Positions 34,301 to 46,090 of a stretch of DNA of 64,000 nucleotides are shown piece by piece. The first letter of the stretch is position 1. Each line of letters starts with the position of its first letter. Both the position numbers and the translations under genes were made by a program. Source of the stretch: Anaspis maculata (Eukaryota; Arthropoda; Insecta; Coleoptera; Scraptiidae). The notes beneath the pieces were generated by a model. That model had not been told where the DNA came from and did not search any database. It saw only the letters and a list, made by a program, of their open reading frames with translations. Location: contig OX421964.1 of the NCBI GenBank assembly GCA_949128115.1, positions 47,470,601 to 47,534,600 of the forward strand, in the 5' to 3' direction.

Positions 34301-35134
34301 GTGTCGGGTGTGCGGTAATAGTGACAAACCAACCAAAATCTTTCAAACTTCCAAAAGACACTAGTGTGTACAATGCCGAACTATACGCAATACTGCAAGC
34401 GTTCATAAGTGCAGCCAACATAACTGGTGTCCCTGAGGCCGAGGGAGATCCCTCGGCCTCTCGAACACCAGCCAACGCCCCTCCATCAACGGTATATCAT
34501 ACAATCATGGTATGCACTGACTCGTTGAGCGCCATCCATGCCATCACACAAATATATCCTGCAAACTATGTAGTCCAGAACATTCAGGAAAAAAATTACC
34601 AACTTTCGAAACCATGGGAAGCGAGTGGTTCTTTTCTGGGTTCCCTCCCACGTCGGAATCCAGGGGAACGAGATAGCCGATCGCGAGGCCGTGAACGCAG
34701 CTACATCCCCAGGTTCCACCCAAGAAAGACAAATGGTACTCGATGACATCAAAAAATACATGAAAACCCTAGTATTGGACGAATGGAAACATCAATGGAC
34801 GTTGCAGAACAGCAAACTTCGTGAAATCAAGAACACCACAGAAGCCTGGATCCCTACAGCACTACAAAAAAGAGCCCAAGTAGCAGTCACTCGTCTGAGA
34901 ATAGGCCACACAAACATAACGCACAGTTTCATCATTGCGAAAACGGATCCTCCCATGTGCGAAGTGTGCGGAGTCCAGGTGGATGTAAAGCACCTTCTGT
35001 TGGACTGCAAAAAATATGAAATCTTCAGAACCTTCCCAGAGAATGACATTCAGAGCGTTTTGGCAAATGGTGAAGAAAGAGAAGACACACTGGTCACCTA
35101 TTTGAAAAACACCCAATTACTAGAACTTGTATAG
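31366..35134 (+). pseudogene. LINE ORF2 (endonuclease - reverse transcriptase - RNase H), one frameshift
   Basis: ORF2 begins MATSFILQWNINGLYNN, the AP-endonuclease start. ICVQETNF, LGDINSYN and GSDHFGIYL are further endonuclease motifs. The reverse transcriptase shows SGFRKERSTADNLV, FFDLEKAYD (first Asp) and LLYADDLVIY (catalytic YADD, near residue 672), then FLGMLLDKKLTW. RNase H shows VIYTDASK, YNAELYAI and CTDSLSAI. In AGGAAAAAAATTACC near 34590 a 7-A run shifts the frame. Dropping out of frame there gives a terminated tail ending at 34746; the true downstream frame (FWVPSHVGIQGNEIADREA, final RNase H motif) runs to 35134. It ends with a CCHC-like CEVCGV...H...C finger. One base makes it defective unless frameshifting or sequencing error is involved. 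Confidence 0.93.
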
Positions 35135-35210
35135 TATAATGTCTACAGTGTGATTTGTATTGTTACTGGTTGCAAATAGTCCAAGTGGCTGAGCAACATA
35201 ATTTCTTATT

Positions 35211-35228
35211 AAAAAAAAAAAAAAAAAA
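35211..35228 (+). other. LINE poly(A) tail
   Basis: An uninterrupted A run directly before the right AATTCCTCAGTCCG duplication; the last two A residues may belong to the duplication. Confidence 0.95.
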
Positions 35229-35693
35229 TTCCTCAGTCCGTAGATTTTCCCATTTTTAGATTGCCGAAGGCCACAATTCTTGAACTTCCTGAAACTAGAT
35301 AGGCTTAGCAACAGATAATTTTGTGCAAACATCATAACTGTATTACAGCAATTTAGTTACCCATCCTAATTGTTATCGGTACAACCTCCGTATATTTTTT
35401 CAAGTGTATTCCTTCCTTCCTTCCTCCTTTCCATTTCTTGGCGCTTTGGGATACATTCTGTGATGCCTCGTACTTCCACGAGCCCCAGCGTTTCGAGAAA
35501 ACCATGAATTTTTTATTTTTTCCTCAAAAAAAAGATTCAACCACTCCAAACTCCAACCCAACGTTCACGTTCATTGAGCCCTCTACATCTCTAGTCATGC
35601 TTTCTCCATTGCTTTCACAAGCCTAGATGTTTGAATTGACAATAGTTTCCATTTTCTACTTCACTGTAGTTGTATCTAATATTTTCTGTGATA

Positions 35694-37561
35694 TACAGGG
35701 TGGTGAAAATTTCGATGCTCACCATTGGTATCTTGGAAACGGCAAGAGATACGAGGTCGGTTGAATTAGAAAAAAGTTGCGCATTTTTGTGGCGATTGAG
35801 AATCTGGAAAGAAACTTGGAATATTTTGATTGGTTCTCGATTTATCACGAAAAAACTAAAAATTCTGATTTCAGAAATTATTTTTTATCTTTCCAAGCAT
35901 TCAAGCTATTTCAATCAAACTTGGTAGTCTTATGTTTTTGATCACTCCGAGTCGAATAACGTTGACAGAAATTTTCCGGGCCTCCTAGATTTCAAATTAT
36001 GATAGTCAACTTTATTTTTTCTTATGGCCGCCATATTGGATTTTTGCACTAATAGATAGAGAAAAAAATTATCTTTTTGAATTAGTAACCAACATGTTCT
36101 TTTTATGACATTTTTCAGCGTCAAATTCAAAATTTTCGTAAATTATTGACAAAATCGGGAATGCTTTAAAAAACAATTGAAATAGTATCAATAGCAACAA
36201 CAAAAAAGTGACATGTTGTGTGCCATTGACGTAACTAACTTCTCAATCGTGTTTTGTGCTTGTTTGCTTGAGAGTTTCTAAATTAAATGAGTCAAGGGTG
36301 CCTATGAATTCAAAAACGTCTGGCGAAACTAGGGTCGTAATCCCCCATTTACTCCTTTTGTAATAAATTTGTCAAACTTAACAAGAACGATGCTAGTTCT
36401 GACAGACGTTTTTAAACACACAGACACCCTTGACCAGAGGCGTATCCACGGGGGGGGGGACGTGGCACGTGCTATGGGCGCACTTTGATCCTCAGGGCGC
36501 GAATGAGAGGAAAAGATGAAAATTTAAAAAATGAAAAATGAAATACATAGTGTAGATGTTTGAGCTGTCGGGCGCAATTCGTGTGAACAATTATTGACAA
36601 GCGAAATGGGAAGAGAGAAAGAGGGAAAAAACAAAACCCAATACATTCAAACAGACGATCAACTTTCGACTTTTTCATCTGATCCAGGTATAGCCTAATA
36701 TGGGGCCCAACTGGAGGCCCAATTTGTCGTTGGCCCACCTGAATTCTGAGAAAAAAACGCCTGCGACGCATTATTTTTCAAGGTTTCTCATTCAAGGGCG
36801 CAAATTTCATGTTTTGCCCTAGGTGCAGTTTACCCTAGATACGCCACTGTCCTTGACCCATTTTATTTATGAACTCTCTTGTTAAGTTTGACAAGTTTAT
36901 TACAAAAGGAGTAAATGGGGGATTACCCTAGTTTCGACAGACGTTTTTGAATTCATAGGCACCCTTGACTCATTTAATTTATGAACTCTCAAGCAAACAA
37001 GCACAAAACACGATTAAGAAGTTAGATACGTCAATGGCACACAATCTGTCACTTTTTTGTTGTTGCTATTGATAATATTTCAATTGTTTTTTGAAGCATT
37101 CCCGATTTTGTCAATAATTTACGAAAATTTTTAAATTTGACGCTAAAAATGTCATGAAAAGAACATGTTGGTTACTAATTCGAAAAGCTAGTTTTTTTCT
37201 CTATCTATTAGTGCAAAAATCCAATATGGCGGCCATAAGAAAAAATGAAGTTGACTATCATAATTTGAAATCTAGAAGGCCTGGAAAATTTCTGTCAACG
37301 TTATTCGACTTGGAGTGAACAAAAACATAAGACTACCAAGTCTGATTGAAATAGCTTGAGTGCTTGGGAAGATAAAAAATAATTTCTGAAATCAGAATTT
37401 TTAGTTTTTTCGGGATAAATCGAGAACCAATCAAAATATTCAAAGTTTCTTTCCAGATTCTCAATCGCCACAAAAATGCGCAACTTTTCTCTAATTTAAC
37501 CGACCTCGTATCTCTTACCGTTTCCAAGATACCAATGGTGAGCATCGAAATTTTCACCACC

Positions 37562-37566
<5 letters not shown>
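35694..37566. repeat. 1.87-kb palindrome with TACAGGGTGG ends and hAT MITE in the loop
   Basis: TACAGGGTGGTGAAAATTTC is mirrored by GAAATTTTCACCACCCTGTA. The arms run about 690 bp (35694-36385 and 36876-37566). The loop holds the hAT MITE at 36435-36849 and an extra partial copy of the arm end (GACAGACGTTTTTAAACACA...CACCCTTGAC), so the inner junction was copied three times. Related in sequence to 55108-56662 (TTGGAAACGGCAAGAGATAC, GCCATATTGGATTTT). Confidence 0.9.
36435..36849. mobile_element. hAT-type MITE in palindrome loop
   Basis: CAGAGGCGTATCCACGGG is mirrored by CCTAGATACGCCACTG. It is flanked by CCCTTGAC / TCCTTGAC (7 of 8 matching). Its G-homopolymer near the left end resembles the other hAT elements here. 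Confidence 0.82.

Positions 37567-37616
<50 letters not shown>
37563..37616. repeat. (TA)n microsatellite
   Basis: About 26 perfect TA units, beginning at the TA of the palindrome's CCACCCTGTA end. It is probably an expansion of the TA target site. Confidence 0.95.
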
Positions 37617-37618
<2 letters not shown>

Positions 37619-38387
37619 CACATGTGAACCAGATGGGATCGGCTGCGAGTATCTTCATCGTCTGTTGACCAAATCGTACACGTGACTTGACAATCTTGAA
37701 TTTTCAGTTGATGGCTTCATCGCGGCAAGACACATTGCTTAAAAAATCCTGAAATTTCTTCTTGTAAGCAGGATTTGAGGTAACATTGTGGTCAACTTAG
37801 AAATTCCTTGGTCGCTGGATTTTCCCATTTCACGATCGCCACAGGTCACAGTTTTTGCCACAGCCATACTTTCTGAAATCAGAAGGGCGCTTAGTAATGG
37901 ATAATTTGTAAAATCATCTCACATTTATTCTGTATTCTAACAATTTAGTCAGCTTTTTACCTTATCGGCAGGCATATAAACTGGCATATTTTCTCCTTCC
38001 CAGATGTCTTTGAGTCGCATTTCTTGGCACTTTGAGATACTTCCTGAGATGCTCTTTTCTTCTAGGAATCTAGTTTTCCGAAAAAGCCACGGATTTCTTT
38101 TTTTTTTTTCGACGAAAATGATTTAAGCACTCCACCAAACTTTTTTGTTTATTGAGCTATTTGGGGCAGCACATCTCCAACTATCTGCAGTATTGATCGA
38201 AGCGCCAGAGTTTCGTGAACAATTATCACGCACAAACTTGCTTCCTACTGTATCCAAAATCTCAAAAAAGTATTTTTTTCACAATCATAACAACGCGGGT
38301 TGTTCCCTAACACTTTTTTGACGTTATAAATTCAACTAGGTTAGCAACACTGACGAGCTCGTGACGTCATGTGGAAATGCCTAATAA

Positions 38388-39054
38388 CACCATCAAAACA
38401 CACGTTCGGCTTATGGCATCAGGGCAATGTTGGCACAGTAGGCTAGGACTGCGACGATTTACTGCGCAATCAAACGTGACGTCACGGGCCAGAAAGAGAC
38501 GCTCAATTTAGGAAACCTGTATTACAGAGAAAACGGGAAAAAGTAGTATTTCAGGCTTTCGGTGATAACTTTTCTCGATGTTGATCGATCTCCAACCTAT
38601 GGGGCTTGTGTTGAAGCCAAAACTTCAAGTCAGGACGATACAGGATAAAAATTTGTTCAAGATCAGAACTTAGAATAGGGGGCTCTACCAAAAGTAACCC
38701 AAAAATGGCCAGTATTCTGGAATCTGTTTGTGGGAACCAGCAATTAAGTTGACAGCTGTTTTTGAGAGAGCAACTCATTGTGACCAATTTGCAACGGCTT
38801 TCAGTCCATTTGGCTAGAAACTTTTGGCGTCAAAATCAATAGTCCTCCTGCATGTTTGAATGAAGAAAATCGCCCCCATTCACCTGAAAAGTTATCGTCA
38901 CTTAGGTTACAAAAAAATCCATTAGTAACAGCACGTGACAGTTTGGATGCCCTGTTTGTATTCATTATGGATTTTTTCGTAACCTAAGTGATGATAGCTT
39001 TGTGAAGGTGATAGATGTGAAGATAGGTGTGAAGGAAGATAGATGATAGCTAGA
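38388..39054. other. No gene; one short inverted pair
   Basis: GGTTACAAAAAAATCCATTA (38901) and TAATGGAT...TTTTTTCGTAACC (to about 38983) form a small imperfect hairpin. Otherwise unique. Confidence 0.4.
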
Positions 39055-39372
39055 TGAAGTGAAGGCCGGTAGCGCGGCGGACTCCGTCTTTGGCAGCAAT
39101 TCCAGGGATCGTGGGTTCGAATCCGGCCTGAGCCAGGTGAAAATTTTCATGCGCTCTTTAGTACCTTGGCGTGTACCACCGTGCAGTCACGTCAAGGGAA
39201 AAATTGTGAAACGAGAAGGACACCGAAAAAAGGGTGTTAATAACCTCGCTGTTGATGTGTTCATAAAATGGTGGGTGGTGTGGGAATCACCCGGCGTCGC
39301 TCTTAGCCTACTACTAAGACGGCGCTAAGGAGGTACTGCCAGTAACTACACGGATACCCGCCCACCGTAAAA
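39055..39372 (+). mobile_element. tRNA-derived SINE, family 2
   Basis: The head has an A box (TAGCGCGGCGG at about 39069-39079) and B box (GGTTCGAATCC at about 39114-39124) with tRNA-like spacing. A ~230-bp body follows, and the element ends in an A-run at 39368. The interval between the boxes does not fold as a full tRNA, which excludes a functional tRNA gene. Confidence 0.78.
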
Positions 39373-39663
39373 AAAAATCTCATAGCACAATAAATGAGCT
39401 ATCCAAGGAATACAAAAGTTTTGGAATTAGTCAACCTCCTTTGAAGCTACGACATTTTGAATTTGACTGAAATTTTTGGGTGGCCCATTTCAATTGGTGC
39501 GCAGTTTATGTATCACAACTTTACAACTGAAGAAAATTGTATCAACAAGTACGTACTAGTGAAGATAACATCATACCATATACCCATCTTTAGCACGCCA
39601 TTTTTGTTCCCGCGACCCATGGGCGTCGCTGCGCTTGCGACTAAAATTGAAACTTGCGGCTAA

Positions 39664-39856
39664 AGGTGCGTTCAGTCAGCTTATTTAGCCGCAAGTTTTA
39701 ATTTTAGTCGTAAGCGCAGCATCGCTTATTGGCTGATCTGAGGAGGCTGGTTCATGACAGCCAATGAGCATCGCTGCGCTTACGACTAAAACTAAAACTT
39801 GCGGCTAAATAAGCTGACTGAACGCACCTTAAATAAGCTGACTGAACGCACCTTAA
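39664..39856. mobile_element. MITE family D, complete copy with duplicated right end
   Basis: AGGTGCGTTCAGTCAGCTTA is mirrored by TAAGCTGACTGAACGCACCT (to 39829). The last 24 bp (AAATAAGCTGACTGAACGCACCTT) are repeated immediately downstream. An extra TGCGACTAAAATTGAAACTTGCGGC fragment precedes the left end (39627-39660), as if a second copy is merged there. Confidence 0.85.
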
Positions 39857-40144
39857 GGCCGGTACTCAAAATGTCGAGTTTCCTTTATAAATCGGCCCTA
39901 TGACGTAAATAAGCCGATGTCACGTTAACCATGCCGCGACATTTGGAACCAACTGATCGCGACGTCACATGCAGAATGAAGTTTGAAGTTTGTTTATTAC
40001 GTGCAATTCCAATTCGTGCTTGTTAGAGGGTGCTTGTTTGTCACTGAACACTGGAAGTCTGGAATTTTGTTTAATCTACGTTTATCCCTCGGTTTATCCG
40101 ATCCTACTGAATAATGCACGCATTGTCACGCGCAATACATGCCT
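39857..40144. other. No gene seen
   Basis: Unique sequence with no identifiable element. Confidence 0.4.
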
Positions 40145-41377
40145 CCCTGTTGCAAATGTACTATAGAATCATATAGAAATTGTATATGTCATCTATATGG
40201 CCCTAACAGTCTCTACAGGAGTCTATAGGTTGTCATTCAGTTCGACTGGTTTTGTACATGCAATTCCTGGTAAAAAAAAAATATATACAATCCATATACA
40301 TTCCTGTAGGAGTGTACATGGAAAACATTGTTGAATTTGATGTACATGGAAAAACATGATATCTCTACATGGCTATATGTGACTTTTTTCATTCAAATAT
40401 GCGTTACATGGATTTCCATGTCGCTACATGGATTTCCATGTAGAATCTAACCAATAAACAGCGAGAAAATTCGCTCATATGATTGGTCCATTTCGGGACT
40501 CGGAAAATGACGATGTCACTTCGAGCTTGCTCGACGGTCGTCATCTCAATCTGGCTTGGCTTAGTTTGACCAGCAAGCCGTGTCTCGCGTCATCTTGAAT
40601 GAAATTATGAAGTTCGCGTATGTTTATTTCGTAGGTGACCAAACCCGCGAAGTGGTGCCGACAGAAAACATAAAATAATCAGTCTCGGCGGTAAGTTTAA
40701 TTTAACCTCAGTGCTCCCAGGCGGATTTAAGATTATTTTCTTCTACTAGCAACAAAAGCCAAGCGATTCCGAATTCCGAACCTGCTAAAAGAGGAATCAT
40801 CTCAAGATTCACAATCATAAGATGATAATGGTATCGGTGATGGAAAGGAAATTGCGTCTACATATTCACAACATAATGTAAGTACCTGTCTTGGACTGGC
40901 AGGGCAGTCTGCACGAGCACGAGTATTTTGAAGTTAGGTATAAAACGAGGTATGTATAAAATAAAAATATCAATGTTCCAGAAAATAAAGAATAAACGCC
41001 CAGAGTTGGAGAGTACGCTTCTCCAAAGCCAGTTTCAGTTCCAACAAGATGGAGGAACAACCTACGCCCTAAGGAAGAAATAGAAAACCCAACAGAAACA
41101 GAGTTTTAACCAATCAGGGATATTTTTGAGCTATATGTTTTTCCATGTAGAGGTATATGGATGTATATTATTCTACATGGAATTCCATGAAATTGACCTT
41201 CAATCGTATCTGGCTCTACATGGCTTTTATGTGGTTTTTAAAGTATTCCTACATGGATGTCCATACGTAATTTTATATGCCGTCTATATGGAATGACTGT
41301 ACCAAATTCCATATACCAGCCATACAGAAGCCATATAGTTTTTTTTTATATGGTTCTATATGACATTTGCAACAGGG
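40145..41377. mobile_element. 1.23-kb element with CCCTGTTGCAAATG ends and TACATGG iterations
   Basis: CCCTGTTGCAAATGT is mirrored by ACATTTGCAACAGGG. Both subterminal ~300 bp are packed with (T/C)ACATGGA and TATATGG words and their inverses (for example CTACATGGATTTCCATGTAG at about 40422). The middle is unique and non-coding. CT abuts both ends. The layout (CCCTG end plus short iterated word) parallels the ends at 20319 and 25445. Confidence 0.82.
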
Positions 41378-41870
41378 CTGTGTTTTTCAATAAGACTGGA
41401 TAAAGCATAGTATTCTACTCGCAGGTAATGGCTATTACTCAGTCGGATGCTTTACGACACTCGCCAAGGCTCGTGTCAGCAAACTGCATCCTCATGAGTA
41501 AAAAGCAATCATTATACCTACCCGCTTGTTGGATAATATACTATTATTTCACTAGTATTGTTCATCACGCAAGTTACTTTGGCCTTGAATAGAAAAATTA
41601 GTTTGGAAATTAACGTGCGGAAAATATTCTGAAAAACTTTAGTTAACCTCACAAATTTCTGCTCTGGAAATCTCCGAAAATACAAACCCAAGGAAAGTAG
41701 TCGTTGCGCCAAGGAGACTCGAGTGGTTTTCCCACCTTGGGGACAAACAACAAAATTCACTATAAATATAGTTTGGCACCGGTTTTTTCACAGGTCTCGT
41801 TACTCCAAATAGGTATGACAGTCCATAGTTTAGCCATGTCAAATTTCTTTATTCAACATTTTCGAGTATA
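41378..41870. other. No gene seen
   Basis: Unique sequence between two elements; no supported feature. Confidence 0.4.
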
Positions 41871-43505
41871 CCCGATGATATTTATACAAACCGAGCCTCA
41901 CGTGATTGTCTTTCTAGCGCTCTTTACCAGAAATGCTGCTTTTAGCAACATTTTGATGTCCGTCTGTCTGTCTGTCCATCGGTCTAATTGTCTGTCTTAT
42001 CAATTTATTGCCCCTGAACGAGAAGACCTAGCGAAAATCGACTTCTCAAACCGTCGCCATTCTTGATACGCAATGTCAAACTTTCTCAAAAGTGATCCGA
42101 TTTCCATGAAACTTGAAATACACTCATGTTTTATATGTAAAAGTATGATTTTAATGTTTTTTTCTGATCCACCGCCATTCTGTTCGCCATGTTGAAATTG
42201 GTTAAAGTGGTCCGATTTTGATGAAAATTAGAACCTAGTCGTGTCTTGTGTATGCATTGATGTTTTTTATGTTAGTTCCACGACTAGCGCCATATTGAGG
42301 TGCCACATGGAAATTAACCTCCAGCTGTCAGAAAATCAATTTATTTATGCAAATATTTTCTGAACAAGGGGTTTCCGATGTGACTGAGAAACTTGTTGAT
42401 GGAAATCGGTTTTTGTTAGTTCTTTTCTACAAGTAGAAACTTCTCAAAAAAAAATGTACGGAGAATGCTATTAAAATAAATTTTCGAAAGCAAAAGAAAA
42501 TTGATTTTTTTTCTTTGAAAATTTGAGAACTAGATAGCAACGCCTATAAATCTTTATTCAAGAAAGTCGCATACCGAATTTGAACTCTCTATTTTGAAAA
42601 AAACGGTACCAAAAATGGTTTTCCAGTAAACATAAAAAAATGAATCAGTAGAAACCATTTTTAGTACCTTGGTTTTTTGAAAATAGAAAGTTCAATTTCG
42701 GTATGCGACTTTCTTGAATAAATATGTATAGGCGTTGCTATCTGTTTCCAAATTTTTAAAGAAAAAATTCAAAAAATTTCAATTTTTTTTGCAAATTTTG
42801 AAAATTTAATAGCATTTTCGGTACATTTTTCTTTGGAAGAGTTCCTACTTGTAGAAAAGAACTAACAAAAACCGATTTCCATCAACAAGTTTTTCAGTCA
42901 CATCGGAAACCCCTTGTTCAGAAAATATTTGAATAAATTGATTTTGTGACAGCTGGAAATTAATTTCCATGTAGCACGCCAATATGGCGCAACTCGTAGA
43001 ACTAACATAAAAAACCATCAATGCATACCGTCCAATTTTCATCAAAATCGGACCGCACTTTAACCAATTTTAACATGGCGGACAAATGGTTGCGGATCAA
43101 AAAAAAACATCAAAATCATACTTCTCCATATAAAACATTCAAGTGTATTTCAAGTTTGATGAAAATCGGATCACTTTTGAGAAAATTTGACATTGCGGAT
43201 CAAGATGGCGACGGTTTGAGAATTTTTTTTCCTCCAAATTCCATTCTTCAGTAAATACATGTTACACACAAGAAGTCTATTTTTGCTAGGTCTTCTCGTT
43301 CGGGAGCAATTGATTGATAAGACAAACAGTTAGACCGACGGACAGACAAACAGACGGACAGACGGACATCAAAATGCCGCTAAAAGCAGCATTTCTAGTG
43401 GAGTACGCTAGAAAGACAATGACGTGAAGTTCGGTTTGTATAAATATCATCAGACGCATCAGACGCAATATCATATACCTAAATAAGTACCTACATATCA
43501 TCGGG
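41871..43505. repeat. 1.6-kb palindrome, ~750-bp arms, almost no loop
   Basis: CCCGATGATATTTATACAAA...AGAAGACCTAGC is mirrored by GCTAGGTCTTCTCG...TATAAATATCATC. The centre is near 42635, with a loop of about 25 bp. A ~43-bp insertion sits near the outer right end (43452-43494). Each arm carries a short TGTC-type microsatellite. Arms differ by small indels and substitutions, so the duplication is not recent. Confidence 0.88.
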
Positions 43506-44004
43506 ATCTTGAAAATTATTATTTTTTCTCTAAGTGCCCGAAAACAGCCACATTGGTCTCATATAACCTATGTAGAGCATAATAAAACTATAAAACACAA
43601 TTCATTTTAGTAGAATTCTTTTGCTTCCGGTTTTTTAGGAGAACTAAATTTTTGTAGTTAATGATTCACCCTGTATAGAAAACAGAAATTCTATACAGAT
43701 TCAGAGATTGATTTTTTGTACTCAATATTTTTTCATAAACAGTTCACTGAGATCTTTTTGAACAAAAGAAATAAAAGCAATCAAAGGACCAACTTTTGTC
43801 CCTCCATAACTCTAAAATTAAAAGACATAAAATTTTTCCAATAACTTTTCAGCATCCTACTACACCTCCATATTTCTTAGTGCAGATTTGTCATTGATAG
43901 AAATGAAGTCCAGGTTGAAAATTGAATGTTCATACGAGATAAGGGTAAGTTCCAAGTTTCATGAAAATCGTTCCACTAATGAAAAATTTCAATTCTCTCC
44001 AATT
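43506..44004. other. No gene; one TTCACCCTGTATAG word
   Basis: TTCACCCTGTATAGAAAACA (43665-43690) and CCACCCTGTATTATATACC (45380) are worn ends of the CAGGGTG type, in the same orientation. Confidence 0.4.
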
Positions 44005-44604
44005 CAGTGGCGTAACTAGGTACTTCAGTTGGCGCCGAAGTGCGTTGGATATTGGCGCCTATCTATCATGTTGAACTCTTGGGCGCGCGATTTTTTTGCG
44101 AATAATGATAATATTGCTCATAATAATACGGATTTTCTCAAGGATTTTCTCGTCAATAGTCGACAAAAATCAGATTCAATTTGAACTTCAACTCCAAATT
44201 TAATAAAGGTTAAGGGAAAAATGTGGAACTAAAAAGTCTCTTTCTGTGTACTGTGTGAACTGTCGAAATGACTGCTTTCCAACGTATTTCAATAACTTCA
44301 TAAAATCGGCTGATAAATATGAGACAATAAGACAAATCAATAAACTCGTCAATAAATTTGATTAAAAATACCTACCTACTATTAGTTAGTACTATTAGCA
44401 GCATCATAGCAGTTGATGGATATTAAGAAAAAATAAATAATGTAAATGGAGAAAATTAGAGAACTTTAATTGAAAATTGAAACTACCTTCTCCTACCTAT
44501 CGGCGCCTGAGATTTTTTTAATTTCCACAAAAATCACCGGCACCTGTTTCTGCTCGGCACCGAGGCGCCATGCACCCTCTGCACCCCTTATTGTTACGCC
44601 ACTG
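44005..44604. mobile_element. 600-bp hAT-type MITE
   Basis: CAGTGGCGTAACTAGGTAC is mirrored at its end by TTGTTACGCCACTG. Flanked by CTCCAATT / CTTCAATT (7 of 8). Non-coding and AT-rich inside. Confidence 0.85.
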
Positions 44605-44639
44605 CTTCAATTTAATCAGCGTCATCATAAATAGCATAA

Positions 44640-45400
44640 TTATGAGGAGAAAATTTCCGGTGGAGAAAAGTCTCGAGAAAAGTGCTACCCAAATCCACCC
44701 CTTTCCTCTCCCTTACCCCAACTTCAAAATTTAACAGACATCACCTACTTTGTGATACATCGAATTAAAGGTAGTTGATTTCTCTTTCTGGAAACAATTT
44801 TCCTCAAATTTTCAACCCCTTCCCCAATACATTGAGCATTCTGAGTATATTAAGAAGAAGATATGGCTTTTTGAAAATTCTGAAAAGATTTTATTCAGGA
44901 AGAGAATTCAATTCCCTTCAATTTGATGTTTCACAAAGTAGAAACTGTCATTTTAGATTTTGAAGTTGGGATGAGGGAGTGAAGGCGTGAATTTGGGTGG
45001 CACTTTTTACACAGAAAATTTTCTCTCTCGAGGCTGTGCAGGATGACGTTGACTGTACTGAAGAGAATTAAGAGGTCAATAATATTACATTGGAAACTCA
45101 GACAATTTTAGGAAGAAGGGGGTGGGGTTGGAAGTTATAGAAATATTTTATTCAGAAAGAGAATTTAATTCTCGTTAATTTGATGTATCGCAAGGTGGGT
45201 GGGTGTCATTTGAAACTTCGAAGTTGGGGTGAGTGGGGGTGAGGGGGCTGAAGATAGAAACTCTCCAATTTATGTTTCAGATGTCCCCCTTGGTATTAAA
45301 ATCGACCTGTCCGAGTTTTTTTTTCAAAAAAATAAGGTGAAATGCCCGAAAACCCCTCTATTCTGTTTTCGTTGGGCCACCCTGTATTATATACCAAGAT
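44640..45400. repeat. Diverged inverted and direct repeats
   Basis: 44645-44795 is an inverted, diverged match to 44880-45030 (AACTTCAAAAT.TAACA..CATC and TACTTTGTGA.ACATC.AATT). A third block at 45140-45235 repeats the right member in direct orientation (TTTTATTCAGAAAGAGAATT). It is an old foldback element. Confidence 0.55.
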
Positions 45401-46090
45401 AGAGAAATAAGCTATTATTTGCAGAGGTAGGCGAGGGATTTAAGATACCGAAGGAAATAATAGCCTTCTCTACCGTGGTATATGATTTTTCCCACTACCC
45501 TTGCTTGAGAGAAAATCATGGAATATTAAGTCGCCTGAGCATTTGATGTTTCCATAGCAACTCACTAATCGTGGTTGTTAATATTCCATACATAGAACAC
45601 TGTCGATACGACATTTGTGTATCGGTTATAATATTAATATCTATCGTTTGCTAAGAAGAACACGGATCAAGCACAATGTAGGTACCTCATTAGAAAAATT
45701 TTAATTGCCATATTTCATCTGAATCAACATGCAACATAATTTTCCTGTGCATTATAAAACGTATATGAATATCTAGCATCTATATCTAATCTAGCACTAT
45801 GCTCTTTATTGCTAGATATAGTACCTATCTCTTGTCTTGCCGCTTGAGAATACTATGCTATAGTTTTATATGAATATGTAATCAATTTCTGTATTTTGAT
45901 TTCTCTATTTGTTATGTCAAAATTAGGTACAACAATATAAATTAATTATAACAATTTATTTATTTATTTATTTATTTATTCGTGTCCAACCCATAAGAAG
46001 ATTGATGTGTGTACAAATATAACAGTTTAATGTACCTAATAAATGTGAGTGGTCAAATTTCCAGGGCTGCAGGGGTTTCGCAAGTTTGTA
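45401..46090. other. No gene; (ATTT)n microsatellite
   Basis: TTTATTTATTTATTTATT at about 45957-45980; otherwise unique AT-rich sequence. Confidence 0.6.

Larger units (their letters stand above)
29656..35226 (+). mobile_element. Near-full-length I-clade non-LTR retrotransposon (LINE)
   Basis: A 5.57-kb element with a 14-bp exact target duplication (29642-29655 / 35227-35240), a 400-bp 5' UTR, ORF1 (30063-31355), ORF2 (31366-35134, one frameshift), a short 3' UTR and an A tail from 35211. An RNase H domain after the reverse transcriptase points to the I group. The intact duplication, the poly(A) tail and the long open frames indicate recent insertion. The target was the old composite repeat. 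Confidence 0.95.
28847..38384. mobile_element. Old composite element with TTAGGCATTTCC ends
   Basis: TTAGGCATTTCCATTGACGT (28847) is mirrored by ATGACGTCATGTGGAAATGCCTAA (ending 38384), and the TGACGTCAC and GTGTTGC parts are also shared. TAA abuts both ends as a possible 3-bp duplication. The body has been split by the LINE (29656-35226) and a palindrome (35694-37566). Two direct partial copies of the same sequence (29555-29655 plus 35241-35600, and 37725-38190) show it is itself composite. No coding frame remains. Confidence 0.5.

Noticed and set aside
39059..39140. Possible tRNA gene
   Set aside because: Same reason: pol III boxes without a full cloverleaf, followed by a SINE body and A-run.
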